From contig CABIYX010000006.1 in the NCBI GenBank assembly GCA_902363045.1, positions 52,647 through 116,646 of the forward strand: 64,000 nucleotides of DNA. Reading direction: 5' to 3'. The translations under genes were made by a program, and so were the position numbers. A model generated the notes under the pieces. That model saw nothing but the letters and a program-made list of their open reading frames with translations. It was not told the DNA's origin and did not search any database. This DNA is from Clostridiales bacterium. Lineage in GTDB: Bacteria; Bacillota; Clostridia; Oscillospirales; Oscillospiraceae. Of this stretch, positions 24,549 through 32,791 are shown in pieces. How positions within the stretch are numbered: position 1 is the first letter of the stretch; each line of letters starts with the position of its first letter.

Positions 24549-27500
24549 ATGCTGAAGCTGATATTAGGCCGGTCTGGGACCGGAAAGACCACTGCGGTGC
24601 TTTCCCGCCTGACCGAGGCGGGGCAGAGGCGGAAGCAGGTGCTCATCGTGCCGGAGCAGCAGTCCCACGAGGCGGAGCGGGCCCTGTGCCGGGCGGGTGG
24701 GGACCGGGTCTCCCTGTACGCCGAGGTGCTGTCCTTCAGCCGGCTGGCCAACCGGGTGTTTCTGGCCGCGGGCGGGATGGGGGAGCCGGAGCTGGACGCC
24801 GGCGGCCGGCTGCTGCTGATGCACCAGGCGGTGAAGGCGGTGTCCGACCGGCTGACGGTCTACGCCCGCCCGTCCCGCAGGCCCGCGTTTCTGGAGAGCC
24901 TGCTGGCCACGGCGGACGAGCTGAAGAGCAGCTGCGTCCAGCCGGAGCTGCTGCTCCAGGCGGGGCGCGAGCTCCCCGGCCCGGAGGGGGAGAAGCTGCG
25001 GGACCTGGGGCTGATCTGCGGGACCTATCAGGCCATGACCGCCCGGACGGCCCTGGATCCCCGGGACCGGCTGACCCGGACGGCGGAGAAGCTGAAGGAG
25101 CACCCATGGGCCCGGGGAATGGACCTGTGGCTGGACGGCTTCACCGACTTCACCCCCCAGCAGCGGGAGGTGCTGCGCCCCCTGCTGCGCCAGGCGGACA
25201 GCCTCACGGTCACCCTCACCTGCGACCATCTGGAGGAGGACGAGGGGGGCGCGGGGATCTTTTCTCCCGCCCGCCGCACGGCGGCCGGACTGCTCCGGCT
25301 GGCGGCCCAGGAGGGGATACCCTGTGAAGTAGAACACCTTGTCCCAGATTGGAATAAGCGGTGCGAGCCCCTCCGGCAGGTGGAGCAGCGGCTGTTTGCC
25401 CAGGGGGAGGCGGAGCCGGTCTCCTGTCAGGGGCGGGTGGAGCTGCTGGGGGCGCTGACCCCCCGGTCGGAGGTGGAGCAGGCGGCCGCCGCGATCCGCC
25501 GCCTGCTGCGGACCCAGGGCCTGCGCTGCCGGGACATCGGGGTGACGGCCCGGGACCTGTCCGTCTATCAGCCGCTGATCGAGGCCATCTTCCCCCGCTA
25601 TCAGATCCCGGTGTTCACCTCCGCCATGACGGACATTTTGGAAAAGCCCATCCTCACCCTGGTGACGGCGGCGCTGGACACGGTGGCCAACGGCTACCGC
25701 TATGACGATGTGTTCCGCTATCTCAAGACCGGCCTCACCGACCTGCCGGAGGAGGACCGGGATCTGCTGGAGAACTATGTGCTGAAATGGAACCTCCGGG
25801 GGAGCCAGTGGACACAGAAAAAGCCCTGGGCCATGCCGCCCAAGGGGTACGGGGCCGCCATCACAGAGGAGGACCGGGCGCTGTTGGAGCGGCTGGACCG
25901 GGCCCGCCGCCAGGTGGCGGAGCCGCTGGAGCTTTTGCGGAAAAATCAGAACCACACCGGGGTGGGGCAGGCAATATGCCTTTACAGCTTTATGGAGGCC
26001 ATCGGCCTGCCCCAGCGGCTGGAGGACCGGGTGGCCGAGCTGCACCGCCGGGACCAGCCCGCCCTGGCGGAGGAGTACCGGCAGCTGTGGGAGATCCTGT
26101 GCGGGGGTCTGGAGCAGTGCGCCGCCCTTCTGGGGGAGACCCCCATGGAGCTGGAGGAGTTCTCCGGCCTGTTCCGGCTGGTGCTCTCCCAGTACGACGT
26201 GGGCACCATCCCGGTGTCCCTGGACCGGGTGACGGTGGGGGAGACCACCCGGGAGACGGGCCATCCGGTAAAGGTGCTCTTCCTGCTGGGGGCGGACGAC
26301 GTCTCCATCCCCAAGGCGGGCAGCGCCCCGGGGCTGCTGTCCGACGAGGACCGGTCCCTTCTGGCGGGCTACGGCCTGGAGCTGGCCCAGTCCGCCCAGG
26401 AGCTGCTCTACCGGGAGATGACCACGGTGTACCTCACCTGCGCCCGGCCGTCGGAGCGGCTGGTGGTCAGCTGGCCCAGCCAGAGCGCCGCCGGGGAGGA
26501 GCGCCGCCCCAGCTTTCTGGTGGAGCGGCTGCGGCGGCTGTTCACCGACCTGCGGGTGACGCGGGAGGAGGACTCCGGCGGGGCGTTCCGGCTGGAGGCC
26601 CCTCTGCCCGCCCTGGAGCAGGCGGGGCGGAGCCCGGCGGCCCGGCGGGCCCTGGCCGCCCTGCCGGAGTACGCCCCCATGGTGGAGCGGCTGGACCGGG
26701 CGGCGGGCTGGAGCCGGGGCCGGCTGTCCCGTTTGGCGGTGGACCGGCTGTACGGGCGGCGGGTGTCCATGTCGGCCTCCCGGATGGACAAGTACAAGTC
26801 CTGCCATTTTTCCTATTTCATGCGCTATGGCCTCCAGGCGGAGCCGCGCAAGCCAGCAGGCTTTACAGCGCCGGAGTACGGGACCTTTGTTCATTACGTT
26901 TTGGAGCACGTCCTCCGGGACGAGATGTTCCAGCAGACCGTTCTGCCCGGCTTTTCCGACCCGGTGGCCGGGGCGGAGGGACGCCGCCGCCTGCGGGAGC
27001 TGACCCGGGCCGCGGTGGACCGCTATGTGGCGGAGGAGCTGGGCGGGCTGGAGCAGCAGACGGAGCGCTTCCGCTATCTGTTCCGCCGGCTGCTCCGGTC
27101 GGTGCAGGCGGTGGTGGACAACGTGGCGGAGGAGCTGGCCGCCTCCCAGTTCCGCCCCATCTCCTTCGAGCTGGGCTTCGGCTCCGGTCAGGACCTGCCC
27201 CCGGTGGAGCTCTCCGTGGACGGGGTGACCATCAGTGTCACCGGCTTTGTGGACCGGGTGGACGGCTGGGTCCACGACGGGCGGCTCTATCTGCGGGTGG
27301 TGGACTATAAGACGGGGAAGAAGTCCTTCGACCTGACGGAGGTGTGGAACGGGCTGGGCCTTCAGATGCTGCTCTACCTGTTTGCCCTGGAGGCCCGGGG
27401 GCCGGACTACTACGGACAGCCGGTGGAGGGGGCCGGGGTGCTCTACCTCCCCGCCCGGGACGCGGTGGTCAAGGGGAGCCGCGCCATGACCGACGAGGCG

Positions 27501-27923
27501 TGGCGGAAGCAGCTGGACCGGGAGCTGACCCGCAGCGGCCTGGTGCTGGACGAGCCGGCGGTGCTCTCCGCCATGGAGGAGCCGGGGGAGCAGGGCTACC
27601 GCTTCCTGCCCCTGAAGGTGTCCAAATCCACCGGGGCCATCTCCGGGGAGGCCCTGGCCTCGGCGGAGCGGCTGGGTAAGCTGGGGAGCCACCTCCAGCG
27701 GACGCTGGAGGAGATCTGCCGGGAGCTGGCGGAGGGGAACATCGCCGCCGACCCCTTCTGGCGGGGACCGGAGAAAAACGCCTGCCGCTTCTGCGACTAC
27801 GCCGCCGCCTGCCTCTTTGAGGAGGGCCGGGGGGGCGACTGCCGCCGCTGGCTGCCCAGCGTGAAGAGCCGGGATTTCTGGAAGCAGCTGGAGGAGGAGA
27901 CAGACGGGGAGGACGGCGCATGA
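24549..27923 (+). CDS. addB: ATP-dependent helicase/nuclease subunit B
   Basis: AddB is one half of the AddAB double-strand-break resection complex. The 1124-residue protein has an intact Walker A (LILGRSGTGKTTAVL) at the N-terminus. Its C-terminal nuclease domain has VVDYKTGKKSF near residue 919. Four iron-sulfur cysteines follow the AddB pattern, one near residue 752 (KSCHFSYFMRYG) and CRFCDYAAAC near 1079-1088. The ATG follows GGAGGAGGG. In most Firmicutes addA follows directly; here the next genes are unrelated, so addA must be elsewhere or absent. Its last codons overlap the next ORF (ATGA). Confidence 0.93.
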   Translation: MLKLILGRSGTGKTTAVLSRLTEAGQRRKQVLIVPEQQSHEAERALCRAGGDRVSLYAEVLSFSRLANRVFLAAGGMGEPELDAGGRLLLMHQAVKAVSDRLTVYARPSRRPAFLESLLATADELKSSCVQPELLLQAGRELPGPEGEKLRDLGLICGTYQAMTARTALDPRDRLTRTAEKLKEHPWARGMDLWLDGFTDFTPQQREVLRPLLRQADSLTVTLTCDHLEEDEGGAGIFSPARRTAAGLLRLAAQEGIPCEVEHLVPDWNKRCEPLRQVEQRLFAQGEAEPVSCQGRVELLGALTPRSEVEQAAAAIRRLLRTQGLRCRDIGVTARDLSVYQPLIEAIFPRYQIPVFTSAMTDILEKPILTLVTAALDTVANGYRYDDVFRYLKTGLTDLPEEDRDLLENYVLKWNLRGSQWTQKKPWAMPPKGYGAAITEEDRALLERLDRARRQVAEPLELLRKNQNHTGVGQAICLYSFMEAIGLPQRLEDRVAELHRRDQPALAEEYRQLWEILCGGLEQCAALLGETPMELEEFSGLFRLVLSQYDVGTIPVSLDRVTVGETTRETGHPVKVLFLLGADDVSIPKAGSAPGLLSDEDRSLLAGYGLELAQSAQELLYREMTTVYLTCARPSERLVVSWPSQSAAGEERRPSFLVERLRRLFTDLRVTREEDSGGAFRLEAPLPALEQAGRSPAARRALAALPEYAPMVERLDRAAGWSRGRLSRLAVDRLYGRRVSMSASRMDKYKSCHFSYFMRYGLQAEPRKPAGFTAPEYGTFVHYVLEHVLRDEMFQQTVLPGFSDPVAGAEGRRRLRELTRAAVDRYVAEELGGLEQQTERFRYLFRRLLRSVQAVVDNVAEELAASQFRPISFELGFGSGQDLPPVELSVDGVTISVTGFVDRVDGWVHDGRLYLRVVDYKTGKKSFDLTEVWNGLGLQMLLYLFALEARGPDYYGQPVEGAGVLYLPARDAVVKGSRAMTDEAWRKQLDRELTRSGLVLDEPAVLSAMEEPGEQGYRFLPLKVSKSTGAISGEALASAERLGKLGSHLQRTLEEICRELAEGNIAADPFWRGPEKNACRFCDYAAACLFEEGRGGDCRRWLPSVKSRDFWKQLEEETDGEDGA

Positions 27924-29137
27924 TGGACCGGGTGTACAAGCTGGAGATCTTTCTGCCTCCGAGCCACTTTGAGGCGGTGCGGCAGGCCCTGTGGGCGGTG
28001 GACGCGGGCCACATCGGGGCCTATGACCGCTGCCTGTCCTGGAGCCGGGCGGAGAGCTGCTGGCGGCCCCTGGAGGGGACGGACCCCTTCCTTGGGACGC
28101 CGGGGGAGCTGTGCCGGGCGGAGGAGTGGAAGGTGGAGGTCTGCTGCCGGGAGGACCGGCTGGCGGAGACCCTGGCCGCCGTGCGGGCGGCCCACCCCTA
28201 TGAGGAGCCGGTGATCAATGTGATCCCCCTGGCCGCCACCGGCCTGGAGGAGAAAAAACAGGGCGGGACGCCCGCGGCGTCCCGGACAAGGAGTGAGATC
28301 GCTATGGACGACAACAAAAATATTCTCATCATCAACGATATGCCGGGCTATGGCAAGGTGGCCACGGCGGCTATGCTGCCCATCCTATCCAATATGGGGC
28401 ACAGTGTGTACAACCTGCCCACCGCCCTGGTGTCCAACACGCTGGACTATGGGACCTTCAGCATCCTGGATACCACCGACTACATGGTGCGGGCCATCGA
28501 CGCCTGGAAGAAGCTGGGCTTCTCCTTTGACTGCATCACCACGGGCTTTCTGGCCTCGGCGGAGCAGGTGGACATCATCCGGGAGTTCATCGCCAGCCAG
28601 AAGAAGGAGGGCCTTCTGGTGATGACCGACCCCATCATGGGGGACGACGGAAAGCTCTATAACGGGGTGACGGAGGAGACGGTGGAGAATATGCGCCGGC
28701 TCATCGGGGTGGCGGACGTGATCGTCCCCAACCTGACGGAGGCGGAGTTCCTCACTGGGAAGTACCTGGGGCGGGAGTCCCTCGCCGCCGGGGAGGCCCG
28801 GGAGCTGGTGGACGGCCTGCTGGCCTTCGGCCCCCGTTCGGTGGTGGTGACCAGCGGCGTGGAGGAGGAGACCGGCAGCCATGTGGTCTGGGGCTATAAC
28901 CGGGAGACCGGGGCCCACTTCACCATCCCATACCAGTTCATCCGGGTCCACTTCCCGGGAACGGGGGATATGTTCTCCGCCGTGCTGGTGGGGGAGCTGC
29001 TGGCCGGCCGGGGTCTGGAGGCGGCGGCGCGCCGGGCCATGGATGTGCTGGAGACCCTGATCCGGTTGGAGCGGGACGAGGCGGAGAAAAACAAGGGCAT
29101 CCGCATCGAGAAGTACCTCAGCGTGCTGAACCAGTGA
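27920..29137 (+). CDS. Fused ORF: COG3323/NIF3-insert-like domain plus pyridoxamine kinase
   Basis: One uninterrupted frame of 405 codons holds two proteins that are normally separate. Residues 1-115 (YKLEIFLPPSHFEAVRQAL to AHPYEEPVINVIPLA) resemble the stand-alone NIF3-insert domain with its typical HPYEE. Residues 129-405 are a ribokinase-fold pyridoxal/pyridoxamine kinase (ILIINDMPGYGKVATAAMLP, LVMTDPIMGDDGKLYNG, VIVPNLTEAEFLTG, and the catalytic GTGD in HFPGTGDMFSAVL). The kinase phosphorylates B6 vitamers. The linker (EEKKQGGTPAASRTRSEIA) looks like translated intergenic DNA. An internal ATG at 28304 has AAGGAG ten bases upstream, so the kinase can be made alone. Loss of a stop codon between two genes is the simplest explanation. 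Confidence 0.85.
   Translation: MMDRVYKLEIFLPPSHFEAVRQALWAVDAGHIGAYDRCLSWSRAESCWRPLEGTDPFLGTPGELCRAEEWKVEVCCREDRLAETLAAVRAAHPYEEPVINVIPLAATGLEEKKQGGTPAASRTRSEIAMDDNKNILIINDMPGYGKVATAAMLPILSNMGHSVYNLPTALVSNTLDYGTFSILDTTDYMVRAIDAWKKLGFSFDCITTGFLASAEQVDIIREFIASQKKEGLLVMTDPIMGDDGKLYNGVTEETVENMRRLIGVADVIVPNLTEAEFLTGKYLGRESLAAGEARELVDGLLAFGPRSVVVTSGVEEETGSHVVWGYNRETGAHFTIPYQFIRVHFPGTGDMFSAVLVGELLAGRGLEAAARRAMDVLETLIRLERDEAEKNKGIRIEKYLSVLNQ
28287..28306 (+). promoter_or_regulatory. Internal ribosome binding site and start for the kinase domain
   Basis: AAGGAG followed after ten bases by ATG at 28304 within the fused ORF. It would give a normal-length 277-residue kinase starting MDDNKNILIINDMPGYG. 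Confidence 0.65.
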
Positions 29138-29151
29138 CGGGGTGAGGGCGT

Positions 29152-29565
29152 ATGTGGGCAGGGTTCGCGCTGCTGTCGGCGCTGTTCGCCGCGCTGACCT
29201 CTATTCTGGCCAAGCTGGGGATGGAGGGGATCAACTCCAACCTGGCCACGGCCATCCGCACGGCGGTGGTCCTGGTGATGGCCTGGGGGATCGTCTTTCT
29301 CACGGGGAAGCACCACGGCATCGGGGACATCGGGGGCCGCAGCTGGATTTTTTTGATCCTGTCCGGGGTGGCCACCGGCCTGTCCTGGCTGTGCTACTAC
29401 CGGGCGCTCCAGCTGGGGGACGCCAGCCGGGTGGTCCCCATCGACAAGTTCAGTGTGGTCATCTCCATGGTGCTGGCCTTTGTGGTGCTGAAGGAGGCGG
29501 TGACCGTCAAGACCGTGGTGGGCGGGCTGCTGATCACCGCGGGGACCCTGGTGCTGATCCTGTGA
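29152..29565 (+). CDS. Single-domain EamA-family transporter
   Basis: The 137-residue protein has four to five hydrophobic segments covering one EamA repeat, starting MWAGFALLSALFAALTSILA. The typical LCYYRALQLGDASRVVPIDK comes near residues 80-100, and the last helix is VVGGLLITAGTLVLIL. Single-repeat members act as dimers and are usually annotated as DMT exporters; substrate unknown. It lies 14 bases after the kinase ORF in the same direction. Confidence 0.85.
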   Translation: MWAGFALLSALFAALTSILAKLGMEGINSNLATAIRTAVVLVMAWGIVFLTGKHHGIGDIGGRSWIFLILSGVATGLSWLCYYRALQLGDASRVVPIDKFSVVISMVLAFVVLKEAVTVKTVVGGLLITAGTLVLIL

Positions 29566-29606
29566 CCGGGTCCGTCCCTGAAATCAAACGCATAGGAGGA
29601 ATGTAG

Positions 29607-30668
29607 ATGCCGCCCAAGGGAAAGCCGGATACCGCCGGCTATCAGCGGTTCAAAAAGGAGCTGGCCGCGGGGACGCCGGGAAAACTGTATGTTCTGCACG
29701 GGGAGGAGACCTATCTCCGGGACCACTACCTGGGGAAGCTGCGGTCCCTGCTGCTCACCGGAGGGATGGGGACCTTCAATCTCCATGAGGTCCCGGCCCG
29801 GGAGATGTCCCCCCGCCGCCTGGAGGAGGCGCTGGACTGCCTTCCCATGATGGCGGAGCGCACCCTGGTTCTGGTGACCGACTTCGACCTGTTCAAGGCG
29901 GGGGAGAAGGATCGGGAGGAATATATCAAGCTGCTGGGGGACCTGCCGGACTATGTGTGTCTGGTGTTCCTGTATGATCTGATCCCCTACAAGGGGGACG
30001 CCCGGACCAAGCTGGCCGGTGCCATCAAGCAGAACGGCGTGGTGGTCAACTTCGCCCGCCAGGACCAGGGGGATCTGGTGGACTGGGTGCGCCGGCGGTT
30101 CCGGGCCCTGGGGAAGGACATCGACTCCCGCCTGGCCCTGGATCTGATCTTCCTGTGCGGAGATCTGATGACCAACCTCATTGGGGAGATCGAGAAGGTG
30201 GGGGCCTATGCCAAGGGCCAGCGGATCACCCGGGGGGACATCGACGCGGTGGCCACCCCCCAACTGGACGCGGTGGTGTTCCGCATGACCGACGCCATCG
30301 GCGAGGGAAAGTTCGACCGGGCGGCGGAGGTGCTGGGGGAGCTGTACCAGATGCAGGAGCCCCCCATCAAGATCATGTGGTCCCTGGGGCGGCAGATGCG
30401 GCAGCTCTACTCCGCCCGCCTGGCCCTGGAGCAGGGGAGGGGGCCCCAGTACCTGGCGGAGCTGTGGGGGCTCAAGCCCTATCCGGCGGAGAAGCTGATG
30501 GGGGCGGCCCGCCGGTTCACCCTGCCCTGGTGCCGCCGGGCGGTGGTGCGCTGCGGCGAGGTGGATCTGGCTATGAAGTCCACCGGACAGGACGGGCAGC
30601 AGCTGCTCACCGGCCTGCTGCTGGAGCTGGCCGCCCCCGCCTCCCGGCCCGCGCCCCAGCGGAGATAA
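29607..30668 (+). CDS. holA: DNA polymerase III subunit delta
   Basis: HolA is the clamp-opening wrench of the clamp loader. The 353-residue length is typical. Visible landmarks are LYVLHGEETYLRDHYLGKL near residue 30, then acidic and hydrophobic AAA-like strands (RTLVLVTDFDLF, YVCLVFLYDLIPYKGDARTK), and the helical collar domain with MWSLGRQMRQLYSARLALEQ near residue 255. A GGAGG site precedes the ATG. It sits directly upstream of rnmV. Confidence 0.93.
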   Translation: MPPKGKPDTAGYQRFKKELAAGTPGKLYVLHGEETYLRDHYLGKLRSLLLTGGMGTFNLHEVPAREMSPRRLEEALDCLPMMAERTLVLVTDFDLFKAGEKDREEYIKLLGDLPDYVCLVFLYDLIPYKGDARTKLAGAIKQNGVVVNFARQDQGDLVDWVRRRFRALGKDIDSRLALDLIFLCGDLMTNLIGEIEKVGAYAKGQRITRGDIDAVATPQLDAVVFRMTDAIGEGKFDRAAEVLGELYQMQEPPIKIMWSLGRQMRQLYSARLALEQGRGPQYLAELWGLKPYPAEKLMGAARRFTLPWCRRAVVRCGEVDLAMKSTGQDGQQLLTGLLLELAAPASRPAPQRR

Positions 30669-30677
30669 GGAGGAGCC

Positions 30678-31283
30678 ATGCTGATGATACGGGAAGCGAT
30701 CGTGGTGGAGGGGCGGTACGACAAAAATACCCTCTCCCAGGTGGTGGACACCCTGATCCTGGAGACCAACGGCTTCGGCATTTTCAAGGACCCGGAGCGG
30801 ATGTCCCTCCTCCGCCGGGCGGCGGAGCGGCGTGGGCTCATCGTGCTCACCGACTCTGACGGGGCGGGCTTTGTGATCCGGAACCGGATCCGGGGGGCCA
30901 TCCCGGCGGAGCATTTGAAGCACGCCTATATCCCGGACGTGTACGGGAAGGAGAAGCGGAAGCGCCAGCGGGGCCGGGAGGGCAAGCTGGGGGTGGAGGG
31001 GATGCCCCCCCAGGTGCTGGAGCAGGTGCTCCGCCGGGCGGGGGCCACCGTCCTGGATGCCCAGGCCCCGGAGCGGGCTAGGCCCGGCCTGACCAAGGCG
31101 GACCTGATGGCTGCGGGGCTCACCGGAGGGGCGGACAGCGCCCGGCGGCGGCAGGCCCTGCTGAAGGAGCTGGAGCTGCCGGAGCACACCTCGGCCAACG
31201 CCCTGCTCCAGGTGCTCAACGGCTGCTATTCCCGGGAGGAGGCGCTGGACCTGTTGGGGCTCAAGGACTTTGACGAGATGTAA
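30678..31283 (+). CDS. rnmV: Ribonuclease M5
   Basis: RNase M5 matures the ends of 5S rRNA in Firmicutes. The 201-residue protein has a Toprim domain with REAIVVEGRYDKNTLSQVVD (catalytic Glu), GLIVLTDSDGAGFVIRNRI (DxD) and AYIPDVYG. The C-terminal DUF4093 part includes RPGLTKADLMAAGLTGG, which identifies this as RNase M5 and not another Toprim protein. AAGGAGG precedes the ATG. Nine bases separate it from holA. Confidence 0.93.
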   Translation: MLMIREAIVVEGRYDKNTLSQVVDTLILETNGFGIFKDPERMSLLRRAAERRGLIVLTDSDGAGFVIRNRIRGAIPAEHLKHAYIPDVYGKEKRKRQRGREGKLGVEGMPPQVLEQVLRRAGATVLDAQAPERARPGLTKADLMAAGLTGGADSARRRQALLKELELPEHTSANALLQVLNGCYSREEALDLLGLKDFDEM

Positions 31284-31368
31284 ACCACGGGTTAGCAGAG
31301 AGGAAACCGCCGGGTGGTGGCAGAACAGGCGGCCGCCTGATAGGGTGGAGGCGAGGAGATGATGGACC

Positions 31369-32685
31369 ATGACCACAGGACAACGCATCGCCGCCAAGCG
31401 GAAGGAGCGGGAGCTGTCCCAGGAGAGCCTGGGGGCGGAGCTGGGGGTATCCCGGCAGACCGTGTATAAGTGGGAGAGTGACACCTCCCTGCCGGAGATC
31501 GAGAAGCTGGTGGCCCTGAGCCGCCTGTTCCAGGTGCCTGTGGGCTGGCTGCTGGGGGTGGAGGAGGTCCCGGAGGCGGCGGAGTTCTCCGAGGACCAGC
31601 TGAAGCTGCTGGAGGAGCTGCTGGGCCGCTATCAGCGGGCGGAGCAGGCGGAGCTGAGCCAGGGCCAGCGGGCGCAGGTGGAGGCCCTGGTGGAGGAGCG
31701 GCTGTCCGGGAGCGGAAGGCCCCGGCGGCGGTGGCCCTGGGTGCTGGCCGCCCTGGCGGTGGTCTGGGCCGGGTGGAGCGTCTTCAGCCGTCTGGACCGG
31801 GTAGACAGGCAGTACAACAGTCTGGCCAACTCGGTGAATAACGTCAGCCACTCGGTGAATAACGTCAGCCACTCGGTGAACGCTCAAATCGGCTCTATCA
31901 CCAGCCGGGTGGAGGAGCTTCTGAAGGCCCAGAACGACCTGACCGCCGACTATGCCACCCGGCTGGTCTCCGCCGATCTGGCAGAAAATACGGCGCGGTT
32001 CTCCCTGCGGGCGGTGCCCAAGACCTATACGCCCGGAATGTCGGTGGTTTTTCTGGCGGACAGCGGCGGGGAGGTGCGGGAGCTGGAGGCGGCGGAGGAG
32101 GAGAACGGAGTGTTTACCGGGGAGATGGCCTGTCCCCTGACGGACAGCGTTACCCTCTCCGCCGTCTTTGTCACCGGGGACACCCGGCAGACCCAGCTGC
32201 TGGACCAGTACCAGGGGCTGTACCTGGAGAGCCTTCCCCGGGTAGAGCCAATGGATCTTTCCGGTCTGCTGTGCGTGGAGCGGGGGGAAAACGGCCGCTT
32301 CGCCCTGCCGGAGGGATACATTACCGTGGGCGGGGAGGGGGCCTCCGCCCCCGCCGTCAACGGGACCTTGGGGATGAGCCGGCTGAAGGAGGTCCGGGTG
32401 GGCCTGTTCCGCAATTTTGAGCTGGTGACCTGGCTGGAGCCCTGTGAGAAGCCGGACAGCTTCGAGGGCTTCACGGGGGAGGCGTTCTACCGGCTGCCCC
32501 CTATGGAGCTGGACCTGGCGGAGGGGGACACGCTGGCCTTCGCCGCCGTGGCCGCCGACGAGTATGGCCGGAGGTGGGTGTCCCCCTCGGTCCCGGAGTA
32601 TCAGGTGCAGGATGGGGAGATCGCCTGGCCGGAGGAATCGGTGGTCTATCAGAAAAATACCCTGGCGGACTGGGGCCTGGAGTAG
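31369..32685 (+). CDS. Membrane-anchored XRE-family protein
   Basis: The 438-residue protein joins a cytoplasmic XRE helix-turn-helix (residues 5-62, with LSQESLGAELGVSRQTVYKWE) to a membrane helix near residues 124-142 (WVLAALAVVWAGWSVF). The C-terminal part of about 295 residues is predicted outside the cell. Just after the membrane helix is a heptad-like tandem repeat SVNNVSH, encoded by a 21-bp repeat. The outer domain has beta-rich sequence and no cysteines. The topology suggests a transcription factor that reads an extracytoplasmic signal, with the coiled stalk perhaps driving dimerisation. Function and targets unknown. The downstream double terminator ends the unit. Confidence 0.82.
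   Translation: MTTGQRIAAKRKERELSQESLGAELGVSRQTVYKWESDTSLPEIEKLVALSRLFQVPVGWLLGVEEVPEAAEFSEDQLKLLEELLGRYQRAEQAELSQGQRAQVEALVEERLSGSGRPRRRWPWVLAALAVVWAGWSVFSRLDRVDRQYNSLANSVNNVSHSVNNVSHSVNAQIGSITSRVEELLKAQNDLTADYATRLVSADLAENTARFSLRAVPKTYTPGMSVVFLADSGGEVRELEAAEEENGVFTGEMACPLTDSVTLSAVFVTGDTRQTQLLDQYQGLYLESLPRVEPMDLSGLLCVERGENGRFALPEGYITVGGEGASAPAVNGTLGMSRLKEVRVGLFRNFELVTWLEPCEKPDSFEGFTGEAFYRLPPMELDLAEGDTLAFAAVAADEYGRRWVSPSVPEYQVQDGEIAWPEESVVYQKNTLADWGLE
31830..31880 (+). repeat. 21-bp tandem repeat inside the XRE protein gene
   Basis: About 2.4 copies of a 21-bp unit encode SVNNVSH twice and then SVN. The copies are identical at the DNA level, implying recent duplication or slippage in the stalk region. 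Confidence 0.8.
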
Positions 32686-32700
32686 GCGGCCCGCGCCGGT

Positions 32701-32740
32701 GCCGTTCAGCGGCTTTTGCCGGAACGGTTTTTTTGACAAG
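32701..32740 (+). terminator. Terminator with TTTTTTTGACAAGC tail
   Basis: The nested stem CCGTTC-AG-CGGC-TTTT-GCCG-GAACGG is followed by TTTTTTT and GACAAGC. The tail is the same as in the repeats at 21870 and 48633. Confidence 0.8.
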
Positions 32741-32743
32741 CTG

Positions 32744-32784
32744 AGCAGGCGGAGGTGAACTTCACCTCCGCCTGCTGTTTTTTG
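32744..32784 (+). terminator. Perfect hairpin terminator between convergent genes
   Basis: A 16-bp perfect stem (AGCAGGCGGAGGTGAA and its complement) with almost no loop, followed by GTTTTTTG, lies just before the end of spoIVA. Confidence 0.88.
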
Positions 32785-32791
32785 CAGACTG

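Noticed and set aside
24564..27692. A 1042-codon open frame on the minus strand opposite addB, and similar 400-900 codon antisense frames opposite the cobalamin, Sel1 and murD regions
   Set aside because: They lie exactly opposite genes with clear domains, have Pro/Gly/Arg/Gln-rich low-information sequence and no ribosome binding sites. High GC keeps antisense frames open.
32727..32740. TTGACA within TTTTTTGACAAGC read as a -35 box
   Set aside because: No -10 box lies 16-18 bases downstream at any of the three copies; the next feature is always a hairpin.
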